From NCBI RefSeq assembly GCF_004217315.1, contig NZ_SGWR01000002.1, forward strand, positions 860,414 to 924,413: a DNA stretch of 64,000 bases. The letters run 5' to 3'. The notes below the pieces were generated by a model. That model was not told the DNA's origin. It saw only the letters and a program-made list of their open reading frames with translations, and did not search any database. Of this stretch, positions 7,368 to 15,810 are shown in pieces; the first letter of the stretch is position 1; every line of letters starts with the position of its first letter. A program made the translations under genes and the position numbers. Origin of the DNA: Corticibacter populi (GTDB lineage Bacteria; Pseudomonadota; Gammaproteobacteria; Burkholderiales; Burkholderiaceae_C).

Positions 7368-8882
7368 ATGATGAAGTCCATGCACCAATTGCGACGATCC
7401 GCAGATGCACAGCGAGGGCAGGTGCTGGTCTGGTTTCTTGCCTTTTCCGTGGTGCTGGCCCTTGTTTTTGCGGGGGTATACAGCGTCGGACAGGCAACTT
7501 CCGAGAAGCAGAAGGTGGTCAACGCCGCAGATGCCGCAGCCTATTCGGGCGCATTGACCCAGGCGCGCGCCTTGAACATCGCGGCCTATACGAACAGGGC
7601 AGTGATTGCCAATGAGGTGCTGATCGCCCAGGCCGTCAGCCTGGACTCGTGGACGCATTACTTCGAGCGCGCCACCCGCTCCTATGAACAGGAATTCAAG
7701 GCGCTCAGCGCCATTCCCTATGTCGGGGTGGTGTTCAGGGCGCTGTCGGTGATCATGCAGGCAATGAACAAGCTCGCCCAGGTGCAGGAGAAGGCGCTGG
7801 ACGTGGCGGTGCCTGGCCTGATCTACGCATGGGAAGGCCTCTACGCCGGATGGTATACCGGCGTGGTATCTCCGGCCTTCGCGGCACCCGTGATGGCATC
7901 GGCGTCGAACAGTGCAGCCAAAACGGTGCTGGCTCAGAGCGTGGCCACCCAGGATGGACGGTCCGATGCGGCGCCGCACATGATCAACGTGGCACCGTTA
8001 TGGGCCAGGAACGAGATGGCCTGGCAGGGCTTCACCAAGCTCTACAGGAAGAATGGCAGTGGCGCCGGGAACTCCGGCGACGGCAGAAAAATCGCCGCGG
8101 AAATGATCCTCGAATCACGGGATCGATTCTCCAAGGAGCGCCCCGGCAGCGATGTCGCGATTCTGGACTCGTTCTTTGGGAATAGCAGCATGTGCATTCC
8201 CTTTACGCTCAAGGTCGGATCCGAGAAAAAGGGCGACACCCGACTGGTCAACTACGACCGCTGGGAAGCGCAGGACACCGTCGAGCTCAAGGTCAAGATG
8301 GGGCCGACTTTCTGCAGCTGGGGCAAGGGTGTGGTGGCAGTGCCGCAAGGCTGGGGCCGGGCCGTCGCGAACCAGACCCAAACCCGTGGGACGCGGCAAT
8401 CCGGCAAGGCGGCGGCGCTGGCCTACCAGGACACGCACCAAATGGCGGGCTACAGCGGCATCAAGTCGATCTGGGACGTGGACAGGGATGCCAGCGGGCG
8501 CCCCAGGAACGAAGAGCTGACCTACGCAGTCGCCGTGGCCAAGGGTGGTGAGGGCCGGGCCGGCGAGATCCGTGACAGCCATGCGCTGGGCTTCATGGAC
8601 CGCGAGATGACGGGGCCGCTGGGCTCCCCGGATCTGAAGCCGGGCTATGAGAACGACCAGATTGCGGCGATTGCCGAGGCTCGCATCTTCTTCGAGCGCC
8701 CGGTGCGCAACAGCCTCGACATCACCGCGGCCAGCCTGTTCCGGGCAGACGGCAACAAGGAATACGCCAGCTTGTACAACCCGTACTGGCAAGTCCGGCT
8801 GAGTTCCCCGACTGCGACGACCAAGGCACTGGTTTACAGCACCACGGGCATCAATCCGGCGTTGGTTGTCTTCTCCCAATGA
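7368..8882 (+). CDS. TadG-like pilus assembly protein with N-terminal Tad domain
   Basis: This 504-residue membrane-anchored protein opens with a short basic leader and RGQVLVWFLAFSVVLALVFA, a single N-terminal transmembrane helix of the TadE/TadG pseudopilin type. The Tad-domain pattern QKVVNAADAAAYSGA follows. The remainder is a large, probably periplasmic domain that I do not recognise. TadG-type proteins act in assembly or surface export of Flp pili. ATG at 7368 is used; TTG 7365 and ATG 7371 are equally possible, as no ribosome-binding site decides. It is the second gene of the Tad locus. Confidence 0.8.
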   Translation: MMKSMHQLRRSADAQRGQVLVWFLAFSVVLALVFAGVYSVGQATSEKQKVVNAADAAAYSGALTQARALNIAAYTNRAVIANEVLIAQAVSLDSWTHYFERATRSYEQEFKALSAIPYVGVVFRALSVIMQAMNKLAQVQEKALDVAVPGLIYAWEGLYAGWYTGVVSPAFAAPVMASASNSAAKTVLAQSVATQDGRSDAAPHMINVAPLWARNEMAWQGFTKLYRKNGSGAGNSGDGRKIAAEMILESRDRFSKERPGSDVAILDSFFGNSSMCIPFTLKVGSEKKGDTRLVNYDRWEAQDTVELKVKMGPTFCSWGKGVVAVPQGWGRAVANQTQTRGTRQSGKAAALAYQDTHQMAGYSGIKSIWDVDRDASGRPRNEELTYAVAVAKGGEGRAGEIRDSHALGFMDREMTGPLGSPDLKPGYENDQIAAIAEARIFFERPVRNSLDITAASLFRADGNKEYASLYNPYWQVRLSSPTATTKALVYSTTGINPALVVFSQ

Positions 8883-8919
8883 TCCCGGTGACGGCAGATA
8901 CAGGAATCAGGAAGAAACC

Positions 8920-9738
8920 ATGTCCGGATATTCATGCCCCGCTTCAAGCCAACGTGGGCAGGCGACGGCCGAGTTCATCGTCGCGCTGCTGGTGATGATT
9001 CCATTGTTCATGGGCGTCTACTACCTGGCCCGCTATGCCGACGTCAAGCACTCGGCCATTCAGGCCAGCCGCTATGTCGCCTTCGAGCGGACCTGGGACC
9101 CGGCCGGCAAGGTCAAGTCCGCGCAGCAGTTGGCCGACGAGACCCGGGCCCGCTTCTTCCTGCCGGTGTCGCGCAACGACGGCGTCATCAGCCACAAGGA
9201 CAGTGTCGCCAATGCCAATCCGTCGAGCCACCGGATTCCCCTGTGGAGCGATCTGACCTACCAGCCGCTTCTTGCAAGATTTTCCGATGTCGCGATCAAG
9301 GAGGTGCCGGCCGGCCAGTTGAATTCCGGACTCGTCGGCGCCTTGCAGGACAAGCTTGCCAAGCCCGTGTTCAGGCTGCCCGATTCGGGCGTGATGCGCG
9401 CCGAAGTCACGGTTTCGCTGGCGGATGTGGCGCACTACGAGGTGCTGAGGAACATCCAGGTGGGGCTGCCGGCCGCCACCGCGATTGGCGCGGGAGCATG
9501 GAATGCCAGCGGCGCCAACGTCGGCAGCGACAGCGTCTGCCAGCGCATCAAGCCGGCCGTGCTGACGACCTACACGGAGCCCGCCGTGTCGGTGCTAGGC
9601 GCGCTCATGGTGCCGTTCGAGAAGTACCGGCCGGAGGGGAACCTCACCAAACCCGATTACGCGCCGCCTGGCAGTGTCAGGACCCATCCCGGCGACCAGA
9701 ACCGTTCCTATCCTCAGCAGAACGGGAACAAATGTTGA
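8920..9738 (+). CDS. TadE-like minor pseudopilin
   Basis: The protein has 272 residues with a prepilin-like start: QRG followed by QATAEF, matching the G/xxxxEF site of TadE pseudopilins, then the hydrophobic IVALLVMIPLFMGVYYLARY. The periplasmic part has no motif I recognise. ATG at 8920 is chosen because AGGAAG lies 7-12 bases upstream and it starts just before the pseudopilin signal; a start at 8866 would overlap the previous gene. Its 3' end overlaps the following gene by 7 bp. Confidence 0.82.
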   Translation: MSGYSCPASSQRGQATAEFIVALLVMIPLFMGVYYLARYADVKHSAIQASRYVAFERTWDPAGKVKSAQQLADETRARFFLPVSRNDGVISHKDSVANANPSSHRIPLWSDLTYQPLLARFSDVAIKEVPAGQLNSGLVGALQDKLAKPVFRLPDSGVMRAEVTVSLADVAHYEVLRNIQVGLPAATAIGAGAWNASGANVGSDSVCQRIKPAVLTTYTEPAVSVLGALMVPFEKYRPEGNLTKPDYAPPGSVRTHPGDQNRSYPQQNGNKC

Positions 9739-10496
9739 GCAAGCCTTTGCATGCCGCGGGCCCGTGGATCGCCCGGCTCTGGATCCTGGCATGGCTGGCT
9801 CTGCAGCCGGCGCATGCGCAAGCCCTTTTTGTCGACAAGGCCACGCCCTGGCCCGACATCCCTGCCCCCCCACGCGCGCATGTCTCCTGGGTCTCGGAGC
9901 AGATGCGCGTCAACGGCATTCCGATGCGGGTGCAGGTATTCGAGAGCGCAGCCTCGCTGGAAGAGGTGGTGGCCCACTACCGCGCGCACTGGAAGATACC
10001 GGCCAGCCGGGCCGCCCTTCCGTCGGACAAGGCCTATGTGCTCGAACGCGATGGCGAAACCATGATCGCCCGGATCAAGGAGCCCTTTTACGACCTGGTC
10101 AAGGTGCGCGCCATGCAGGATGGCTCCTCGCAAGGAACCATGTCGAGCTCCCTGGTACTTGGCAGTGAGCCCAGGCTCGATGTGTCCAGCATCCCGTTTC
10201 CTTCCGGAGCCGAGGCGGTCAGTGTCGTCGAGTCCATCGATGTGGGGAGCCGCAGCAAGCAGGTGCTGTTCGCGGCCAGCCAGTCGTATGCGCGCGTGGT
10301 GGACTACTACCGCGTCAACCTGGCGGCGGCGGGATGGCAGCCGCTGCAGAGCCAGGCCACCCCGAACGCGCAGGGGGAAAGCGCGGCGGTCATGCTGTTC
10401 ATGCGCGACAACCAACAGCTCAGCGTCTCGGCCGGGGTCGATGGCGACAGGCGGCTGACCGTCTTCAATGTCAATCTAGTTACCTTTGATCAATGA
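9732..10496 (+). CDS. Secreted Tad-locus protein of unknown function with internal duplication
   Basis: This 254-residue protein has a Sec signal peptide (hydrophobic WILAWLALQ, likely cleavage after AHA near residue 30). Two halves of the mature protein look alike: MRVQVFESAASLEEVVAHYRAHW and, about 140 residues later, KQVLFAASQSYARVVDYYRVNL followed by AAGW. This suggests a duplicated domain of about 80-100 residues. I do not recognise the family. It overlaps the TadE-like gene by 7 bp at its start and the small pilin gene at its stop (ATGA), so it is translated as part of the Tad operon and is probably periplasmic or outer-membrane associated. Confidence 0.75.
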   Translation: MLSKPLHAAGPWIARLWILAWLALQPAHAQALFVDKATPWPDIPAPPRAHVSWVSEQMRVNGIPMRVQVFESAASLEEVVAHYRAHWKIPASRAALPSDKAYVLERDGETMIARIKEPFYDLVKVRAMQDGSSQGTMSSSLVLGSEPRLDVSSIPFPSGAEAVSVVESIDVGSRSKQVLFAASQSYARVVDYYRVNLAAAGWQPLQSQATPNAQGESAAVMLFMRDNQQLSVSAGVDGDRRLTVFNVNLVTFDQ

Positions 10497-10669
10497 CGCA
10501 TATGTCCCTCAGCAAAGCCCAGCGCAGCCGTGGCGTGGCAACGGTCGAGTACTGCATTGTCTGTGTCCTCGTGATGGTCGGCCTGTTTGCAAGCGGTGCG
10601 CCAACCGAGCTGGCCGACGCCTTCAAGGCGCTGTTTCATGCCCTCACCTTTTCCGTCTCCCTTCCCTGA
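10493..10669 (+). CDS. Very small Flp-type pilin-like protein (58 residues)
   Basis: This is a short gene between the unknown secreted protein and cpaB. The ATG at 10493 overlaps the preceding TGA (ATGA). The peptide begins MTHMSLSKAQRSRG and then has VATVEY, so Gly14 is followed by four residues and Glu19-Tyr20, an exact G/xxxxEY prepilin peptidase site. A hydrophobic stretch CIVCVLVMVGLFA follows, and the protein ends after a short amphipathic tail. The mature peptide would be about 44 residues. It is probably a second or minor Flp pilin. The two cysteines inside the helix (21 and 24) are unusual. A start at Met4 (10502) is also possible. Confidence 0.72.
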   Translation: MTHMSLSKAQRSRGVATVEYCIVCVLVMVGLFASGAPTELADAFKALFHALTFSVSLP

Positions 10670-10678
10670 GGCCTGACC

Positions 10679-11785
10679 GTGGCAGTATCCTTCAACAAAA
10701 ACTGGTTGATTCTCGTCGGCGCCCTGGCACTGGGGGCGGCGGCGTTCTACCTGAGCAACAAGACGATCTCGAACCGGATCGCCCAGATCGAGGAAGAGGC
10801 GGCGCGCGGCCGCATCATGGTTCCGGTGGTGGTGGCGGCCATCGACCTCGGTGCCGGGGATGTCATAGACAGCAGCGTGGTGGCGGTGCGCGAGATCCCA
10901 CAGGACTACGTGAACGCCAACGCGGTCGTGCCGGACAGCTACGACGGCGTCGACGGCGCGGTGCTGGATGTCAACGTGCAGCGCGGCGAGCCCATCCTGA
11001 GCACCTACGTCGCCAACCGTGGCAGCAATGTGCTGGCGCTGGCCGTCAAGGACGGCCGGCGCGCGCTGACGATTGACGTGGATGATCTGAACTCCCTCTC
11101 GCGCATGTTGCGGCCGGGCGACATCATCGACCTGATGCTGACGGTCGAGCAAGAGGTCAGTGGCGGCCAGCTGCATCAAACCGAGAAGCAAAAGGTCACC
11201 TTGCCGCTGCTCTCCAACGTGGAAGTGCTTGCAACCGGGCAAAGCGTGAAAAATGCGATGCCGAGCGGCGATGGCAGCAGCCAGTACTCGACCGTCACAT
11301 TGAATGTGACGCCCGAGGAGGCGACGCAGATCCTGGTGGCCAAGGAGGGCGGCACCCTGCGCGCCGTGCTGCGCGGCGTCTCCGATACGGTGGTGCCCAA
11401 CCCCAGCAGGCCCCAGACGCTGGACGATGTGCTCGCCGGACTGGACATGCCCGTGCACGGGCGGCGCGGCGGCCCGGAGGTCGAATTCATCATCGGGGGA
11501 TCATCACAGACCGTCAGTGGCTACTACCCCGGCAAGGCCACCGAAGCGGCCGCGCAGGAGTTGGTGCAAGGACTGGCGACGGCACTGGGCGCCGGCAGCG
11601 CCGCCCCCAACCCGCGCTCCACCGGCTCCGGCGCACAGCGCAATGGAATGACAGCAACCGGAGCCAGGCCCAATACCGGCAGTGCCTCCGCCGTTCCCGA
11701 CGCGGTGGGCAGCCTGGCGACGTCGGCCACGGGTGGGCTGGCGCCTGCCGCCGGCTCGACTCCGGCATTTGCCCCATCGAACTGA
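10679..11785 (+). CDS. cpaB: Flp pilus assembly protein CpaB/RcpC
   Basis: The protein has 368 residues, an N-terminal membrane anchor (LILVGALALGAAAFYL) and then a SAF-type domain (VPVVVAAIDLGAGDVI). The RcpC/CpaB domain follows (NVLALAVKDGRRALTIDVDD and MLRPGDIIDLMLTVEQ). CpaB proteins are periplasmic partners of the Tad secretin. The C-terminal 100 residues are Gly/Ser/Ala-rich and probably disordered. The GTG start at 10679 is favoured by CTGAGG just upstream and by immediate entry into the membrane anchor. It precedes the secretin gene, the usual Tad order. Confidence 0.9.
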   Translation: MAVSFNKNWLILVGALALGAAAFYLSNKTISNRIAQIEEEAARGRIMVPVVVAAIDLGAGDVIDSSVVAVREIPQDYVNANAVVPDSYDGVDGAVLDVNVQRGEPILSTYVANRGSNVLALAVKDGRRALTIDVDDLNSLSRMLRPGDIIDLMLTVEQEVSGGQLHQTEKQKVTLPLLSNVEVLATGQSVKNAMPSGDGSSQYSTVTLNVTPEEATQILVAKEGGTLRAVLRGVSDTVVPNPSRPQTLDDVLAGLDMPVHGRRGGPEVEFIIGGSSQTVSGYYPGKATEAAAQELVQGLATALGAGSAAPNPRSTGSGAQRNGMTATGARPNTGSASAVPDAVGSLATSATGGLAPAAGSTPAFAPSN

Positions 11786-11811
11786 TTCCCCCAAGTTTTC
11801 CCATCGCTGTC

Positions 11812-13221
11812 ATGATCACTTCACGTTTTTGCCCAGCTCCTGTGTCGTCTTCCGCCGCGCTGCTCAGCGCGCTGCTCGTGCTTTGCGGCATGGAGGCGCA
11901 TGCAGATGCACCGCCCGAGTTCTTCAACGCGCAGCCGCCGGCAGCGGCACAGCCGTCCGCACCGCGCGCCACCACGCCGCGCCTGGCCGCGGCGACCAAG
12001 TCCAACCTCACGCTGTACGCCGGACAAGTCAAGGTGCTGAATCAGGCCGATGTCGAGCGGGTGGCCATCGGCAATGGCGCTTTGTTGACCGCGTCGGTGC
12101 TGGCCGATCGGCAGATCGTCCTGCTCGGCGAGAAACCCGGCGCGACCACCCTGCACGTCTGGCTGCGGGGCGGCCGGCAGCTGACCTACGAGGTCACGAT
12201 CACCGCCGACATCACGGAAAAGACTGCATTCGAGATGCAGCAGCTGTTGCTGGCCTACCCGGAAATCCGCGTCAAGGCGGTGGGCGAGCGCATCGTGCTC
12301 GACGGCAGCTACCCGACTTCGGAAGCCGCCGTCAAGGTTGGCAAGATCCTGGAGGCGTATCCGCAGGTGCTGAACCTGATCGACGACCGGCCGGGCGACA
12401 TGACCGTGCATCCGGACCAGATGGTTCAGCTGGATGTGAAGGTGGTGGAGGTCCGCAAGCAGGCGCTGGACAACATCGGCATCAAATGGAGCAATCTGGG
12501 GGTTGCGGGCCCCACATTGGCAACCTCCGGCTACTTCTACGCCAACACGACGTGGCGCGGCACCAACCAGGACAATTATCCGACCACCAACTCGTCGCGC
12601 CCGTTCGTGACCTACTTCGGCCTGGCCACGCAGATCACGTCGGTACTGAACTTCCTGGAGTCCAACGGCGACAGCTGGACGCTGGCCGAACCCCGCATCA
12701 GCAGTGTCAGCGGCGGCATCTCGAAAGTGCAGGTCGGCGGGGAAATTCCGATTCCGGTCAATTCCGGCTTCGGCCAGATCAGCGTCGCCTACAAGCCATA
12801 TGGCGTGATGCTGGATTTCCGCCCGGTGATCGACAAGAGCGGCAATGTGCGCTCCACCATCATCGCCGAGGTCAGCCAGCCCGACCGCTCCTACGGCACC
12901 GGCGATTTCGTCGCCTTCACCACCAACCGGACCGAGACCGAGGTCAGCCTCAAGGAGGGCGAGACACTGGTGATCTCGGGCCTGTTGAAGAACGTGGGCG
13001 CGCGCAACAAGGAGGGCATCCCGGTCGTTGGCCGCGCGCCGGTGGTCGGCCGCCTGTTTTCGTCGGAAGAAACCTCCAATGAACAGACGGAGATGCTGGT
13101 GGTGGTGACGCCGCGCCTGCACGCGGCGGCCGCGGACCGCGAGGCGACGCTCGCTGGCGAGGCGGCCTACCGGAACATGAACGCGGTCAAATCCATGATC
13201 GAGACCAAGCTGGAGCGATAA
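11812..13221 (+). CDS. cpaC: Tad secretin CpaC/RcpA (type II/III secretion system secretin)
   Basis: This outer-membrane secretin of 469 residues forms the channel for the Flp pilus. It has a signal peptide (hydrophobic LLSALLVLCGMEAHA), a pilus-formation N-domain (NLTLYAGQVKVLNQADVERV), a BON-like domain near residues 130-185 and the secretin core. The core shows VQVGGEIPIPV and the conserved end LVISGLLKNVGARNKEGIP, then EMLVVVTPRL. The length fits the family. The ribosome-binding site at ATG 11812 is weak. It lies between cpaB and the ATPase gene. Confidence 0.92.
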   Translation: MITSRFCPAPVSSSAALLSALLVLCGMEAHADAPPEFFNAQPPAAAQPSAPRATTPRLAAATKSNLTLYAGQVKVLNQADVERVAIGNGALLTASVLADRQIVLLGEKPGATTLHVWLRGGRQLTYEVTITADITEKTAFEMQQLLLAYPEIRVKAVGERIVLDGSYPTSEAAVKVGKILEAYPQVLNLIDDRPGDMTVHPDQMVQLDVKVVEVRKQALDNIGIKWSNLGVAGPTLATSGYFYANTTWRGTNQDNYPTTNSSRPFVTYFGLATQITSVLNFLESNGDSWTLAEPRISSVSGGISKVQVGGEIPIPVNSGFGQISVAYKPYGVMLDFRPVIDKSGNVRSTIIAEVSQPDRSYGTGDFVAFTTNRTETEVSLKEGETLVISGLLKNVGARNKEGIPVVGRAPVVGRLFSSEETSNEQTEMLVVVTPRLHAAAADREATLAGEAAYRNMNAVKSMIETKLER

Positions 13222-13231
13222 GGACATCCCG

Positions 13232-14974
13232 ATGCTGTATCTGCAGGTATCCAACGGCAAATCCGCTGCCCAGGCGCATTCCCATGACGGTCAGCGCTGC
13301 GTGTGCGGGCGCTCGCAGAAGTGCGATCTGCCACTGTCCGGCTGGAAGGTGCATGCCCAGCATGCCGAGTTCTTCGTCTCCAACGGACAGGTCTACGTGC
13401 GGGACCTCGGATCGGTGTTCGGCACCTTCGTCGGCGACAACCGCATCACATCGTATGGCCCGCTCGGCGCCGAGGAGGCTGTGCGCATCGGCGGCTATTC
13501 GATCACCGCGCAGTGGGGCAAGCTGCGCAGCCCCGATGGAAGCGACCAGGCCAGTGAGGCGGACCGGCCGGCGGCAGCCGATCGTGCGCCAGAGGCCATG
13601 CCGGCCGGCGCCGGCGGAGTTACCGCGCCGGTCCCCGCGATGGCAGGCGGTGCAGCCCAGGCGGGCGGCGACGCGCGCCAGACCACGGTGGTCATTGACC
13701 AGCAATGGCTGCACTACCGCCGGGTCATCCATGAACTGCTGATCCAGGCTTTCGATGTGCGTCGCATGGATGTCCACAACATGGACGATGGCGAGTTGCG
13801 CCGCCTGACGGAGCAGGCGATTGCCGAAATCTTCCGCAACATGCCCGATGAGATTCCCAAGGATGTGGATCGCACGCGCCTGCTGCAGGAAGTCCGCGAC
13901 GAGGCCATCGGCCTGGGGCTGCTGGAGCCGCTGCTGGCCGACCCCACCACGACCGAGATCATGGTCAACCGCGTCGACGAGATCTTCGTCGAGAGCGAGG
14001 GCCGCCTCAGGCGGCTACCCCTGGCATTCTCCAGTGAGAAGACCATGATGGGCATCATCGAGCGCATCGTCGCGCCGGTGGGCCGGCGCATCGACGAGAG
14101 TTCGCCGCTGGTCGATGCGCGTCTCAAGGACGGCTCGCGCTTCAACGCCATCATCCCGCCGCTGGCACTGAAGGGACCGTCGATGACGATCCGCAAGTTT
14201 GCCAAGCGCAAACTCGATGCGCGCGATCTGCTGCGCTTTGGCTCGGCCAACGAGCAAATGGTCAGTTTCCTGCAGACGGCCGTCCAGAACCGCATGAACA
14301 TCATCGTCTCCGGCGGCACCGGCTCGGGCAAGACGACACTGCTGAACATCCTCAGCAACTTCATTCCGGATGGCGAGCGCATCGTCACCATCGAGGATGC
14401 CGCAGAGTTGCAATTGCCGCACGAGCACCTGGTTTCGCTGGAATCGCGTCCGCCCAACGCCGAGGGCAAGGGCCAGGTGGCGATCCGCGATCTGGTGAAG
14501 AATTCGCTGCGCATGCGGCCCGATCGCATCGTCGTCGGGGAGTGCCGCGGCGGCGAGGCGCTCGACATGCTACAGGCGATGAACACCGGCCACGACGGCT
14601 CGCTGACCACCGCCCATGCCAACAGCCCGCGCGACATGCTGGCCCGCCTGGAGGTGATGGTGCTGATGGCAGGCATGGACCTGCCGGTCACGGCCATTCG
14701 TGAACAGGTGGCCTCCGCGGTGGACATCATCGTGCAGCAGACGCGCTTTGCCTGCGGCAGCCGCAAGATCACCCGGATCACCGAGGTGACGGGTGTCGAG
14801 AGCGGCAAGATCCAGCTGCTGGATCTCTTCCAGTTCGTCGAAACCGGCGTGACCGAGGACCACAAGACGGCCGGATACTTCACCGGCTGCGATGCCGTGC
14901 CGGAGTTCTACCAGAAGCTGCGGCAGATTGGCCTGGACGTCGATCTGGACATATTCAAGAAGGTGTCGCCGTGA
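13232..14974 (+). CDS. cpaF: Tad ATPase TadA/CpaF with N-terminal FHA domain
   Basis: The protein has 580 residues, longer than a plain TadA (about 430-480) because residues 1-95 form an FHA-like domain (GRSQKCDLPLSGWKVHAQHA, DLGSVFGTF). A variable linker (about 100-150) follows, then the secretion ATPase. The ATPase has Walker A GGTGSGKTT at residues 361-369, an IEDAAELQ Asp-box-like region and Walker B IVVGECRGGEALDMLQAM. It powers pilus assembly on the cytoplasmic side with TadB and TadC. In the FHA part, position 41 (normally Ser of SxxH) is His and position 63 (normally Asn of NG) is Phe. Phosphothreonine binding is therefore doubtful. AAGGA precedes ATG 13232. Confidence 0.93.
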   Translation: MLYLQVSNGKSAAQAHSHDGQRCVCGRSQKCDLPLSGWKVHAQHAEFFVSNGQVYVRDLGSVFGTFVGDNRITSYGPLGAEEAVRIGGYSITAQWGKLRSPDGSDQASEADRPAAADRAPEAMPAGAGGVTAPVPAMAGGAAQAGGDARQTTVVIDQQWLHYRRVIHELLIQAFDVRRMDVHNMDDGELRRLTEQAIAEIFRNMPDEIPKDVDRTRLLQEVRDEAIGLGLLEPLLADPTTTEIMVNRVDEIFVESEGRLRRLPLAFSSEKTMMGIIERIVAPVGRRIDESSPLVDARLKDGSRFNAIIPPLALKGPSMTIRKFAKRKLDARDLLRFGSANEQMVSFLQTAVQNRMNIIVSGGTGSGKTTLLNILSNFIPDGERIVTIEDAAELQLPHEHLVSLESRPPNAEGKGQVAIRDLVKNSLRMRPDRIVVGECRGGEALDMLQAMNTGHDGSLTTAHANSPRDMLARLEVMVLMAGMDLPVTAIREQVASAVDIIVQQTRFACGSRKITRITEVTGVESGKIQLLDLFQFVETGVTEDHKTAGYFTGCDAVPEFYQKLRQIGLDVDLDIFKKVSP

Positions 14975-15807
14975 TGGAGATGGTGGTATCGCTGATCGCC
15001 GCGCTCAGCGTCATGCTGCTGCTGTTCTACGTCTACCGCATCTGGGACCGCTACCGGTCGCAGTTCACGCACAGCGCCAAGCTGTCGCTGGACAACCTGT
15101 TCTTCTTCGTCGATCCGCAGCAGCTGTTCTTCGCCAATGTCGGCATGGTGCTGGTGGTGCCGGTCTTCGTGTTCTTCGCCACCGGCGCCATTCCGGTCGC
15201 CATCGGCGCGGCCATCCTGATGTTCTTCCTGCCCGGGCTGGTCTACCGATACCTCAAGCGCCGCCGTCTGGACAAGCTGCTCGAGCAAATGCCCGATGCG
15301 CTGAACATGATGGCCGGCGCGATGCGCTCCGGCGGCAGCCTGGCGATGGCGATGGACCTGATCGTCGAGGAAACCCCACCCCCGTTCAGCCAGGAGATTT
15401 CCCTGGTGCTGCGCGAGCAGAAGCTGGGCGTCTCTCTCGACGACGCACTGGAGAACCTCGCGCAGCGGGCGCCCCTGCAGGATGTCGAGTTGCTGGTTTC
15501 GGCGATCACCATCTCCAAGGACGTCGGCGGCAGTCTGGCGGAAGTGCTGGAGCGGCTGGCGTCGACACTGCGGGCCAAGGCCGCGATGGAAGGCAAGATC
15601 AAGGCACTGACATCGCAGGGCAAACTGCAGGGCATCGTCGTCGGCCTGCTGCCGGTGCTGCTGGCGCTGGTGCTGTTCCAGATGGAGCCGGAAGCCATGG
15701 CACCGCTGCTCAACACCTATTACGGCTGGGCCGTGATAGGCGTGATCGCGGTGCTGCTGACGATGGGTGGCTTCATGATCAAGAAAATCGTCTCGATCGA
15801 CGTGTAA
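14974..15807 (+). CDS. tadB: Tad inner-membrane platform protein TadB
   Basis: The protein has 277 residues with T2SS-F-type platform architecture. Hydrophobic segments occur near residues 5-22 and 45-85, a cytoplasmic GspF-like domain follows (MPDALNMMAGAMRSGGSLAMAM, TISKDVGGSLAEVLERLA), and two C-terminal membrane helices end it. It forms the inner-membrane platform with TadC and contacts the TadA ATPase. The start codon shares a base with the ATPase stop, and a GTG three bases earlier is possible. Order and overlap are those of a standard tadABC unit. Confidence 0.92.
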   Translation: MEMVVSLIAALSVMLLLFYVYRIWDRYRSQFTHSAKLSLDNLFFFVDPQQLFFANVGMVLVVPVFVFFATGAIPVAIGAAILMFFLPGLVYRYLKRRRLDKLLEQMPDALNMMAGAMRSGGSLAMAMDLIVEETPPPFSQEISLVLREQKLGVSLDDALENLAQRAPLQDVELLVSAITISKDVGGSLAEVLERLASTLRAKAAMEGKIKALTSQGKLQGIVVGLLPVLLALVLFQMEPEAMAPLLNTYYGWAVIGVIAVLLTMGGFMIKKIVSIDV

Positions 15808-15810
15808 GCC

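Noticed and set aside
10120-10458. 112-codon frame inside the secreted Tad protein gene
   Set aside because: It is a +1-type shadow of the real frame with Arg/Ser-rich translation. The real frame has a signal peptide and overlaps its neighbours correctly.
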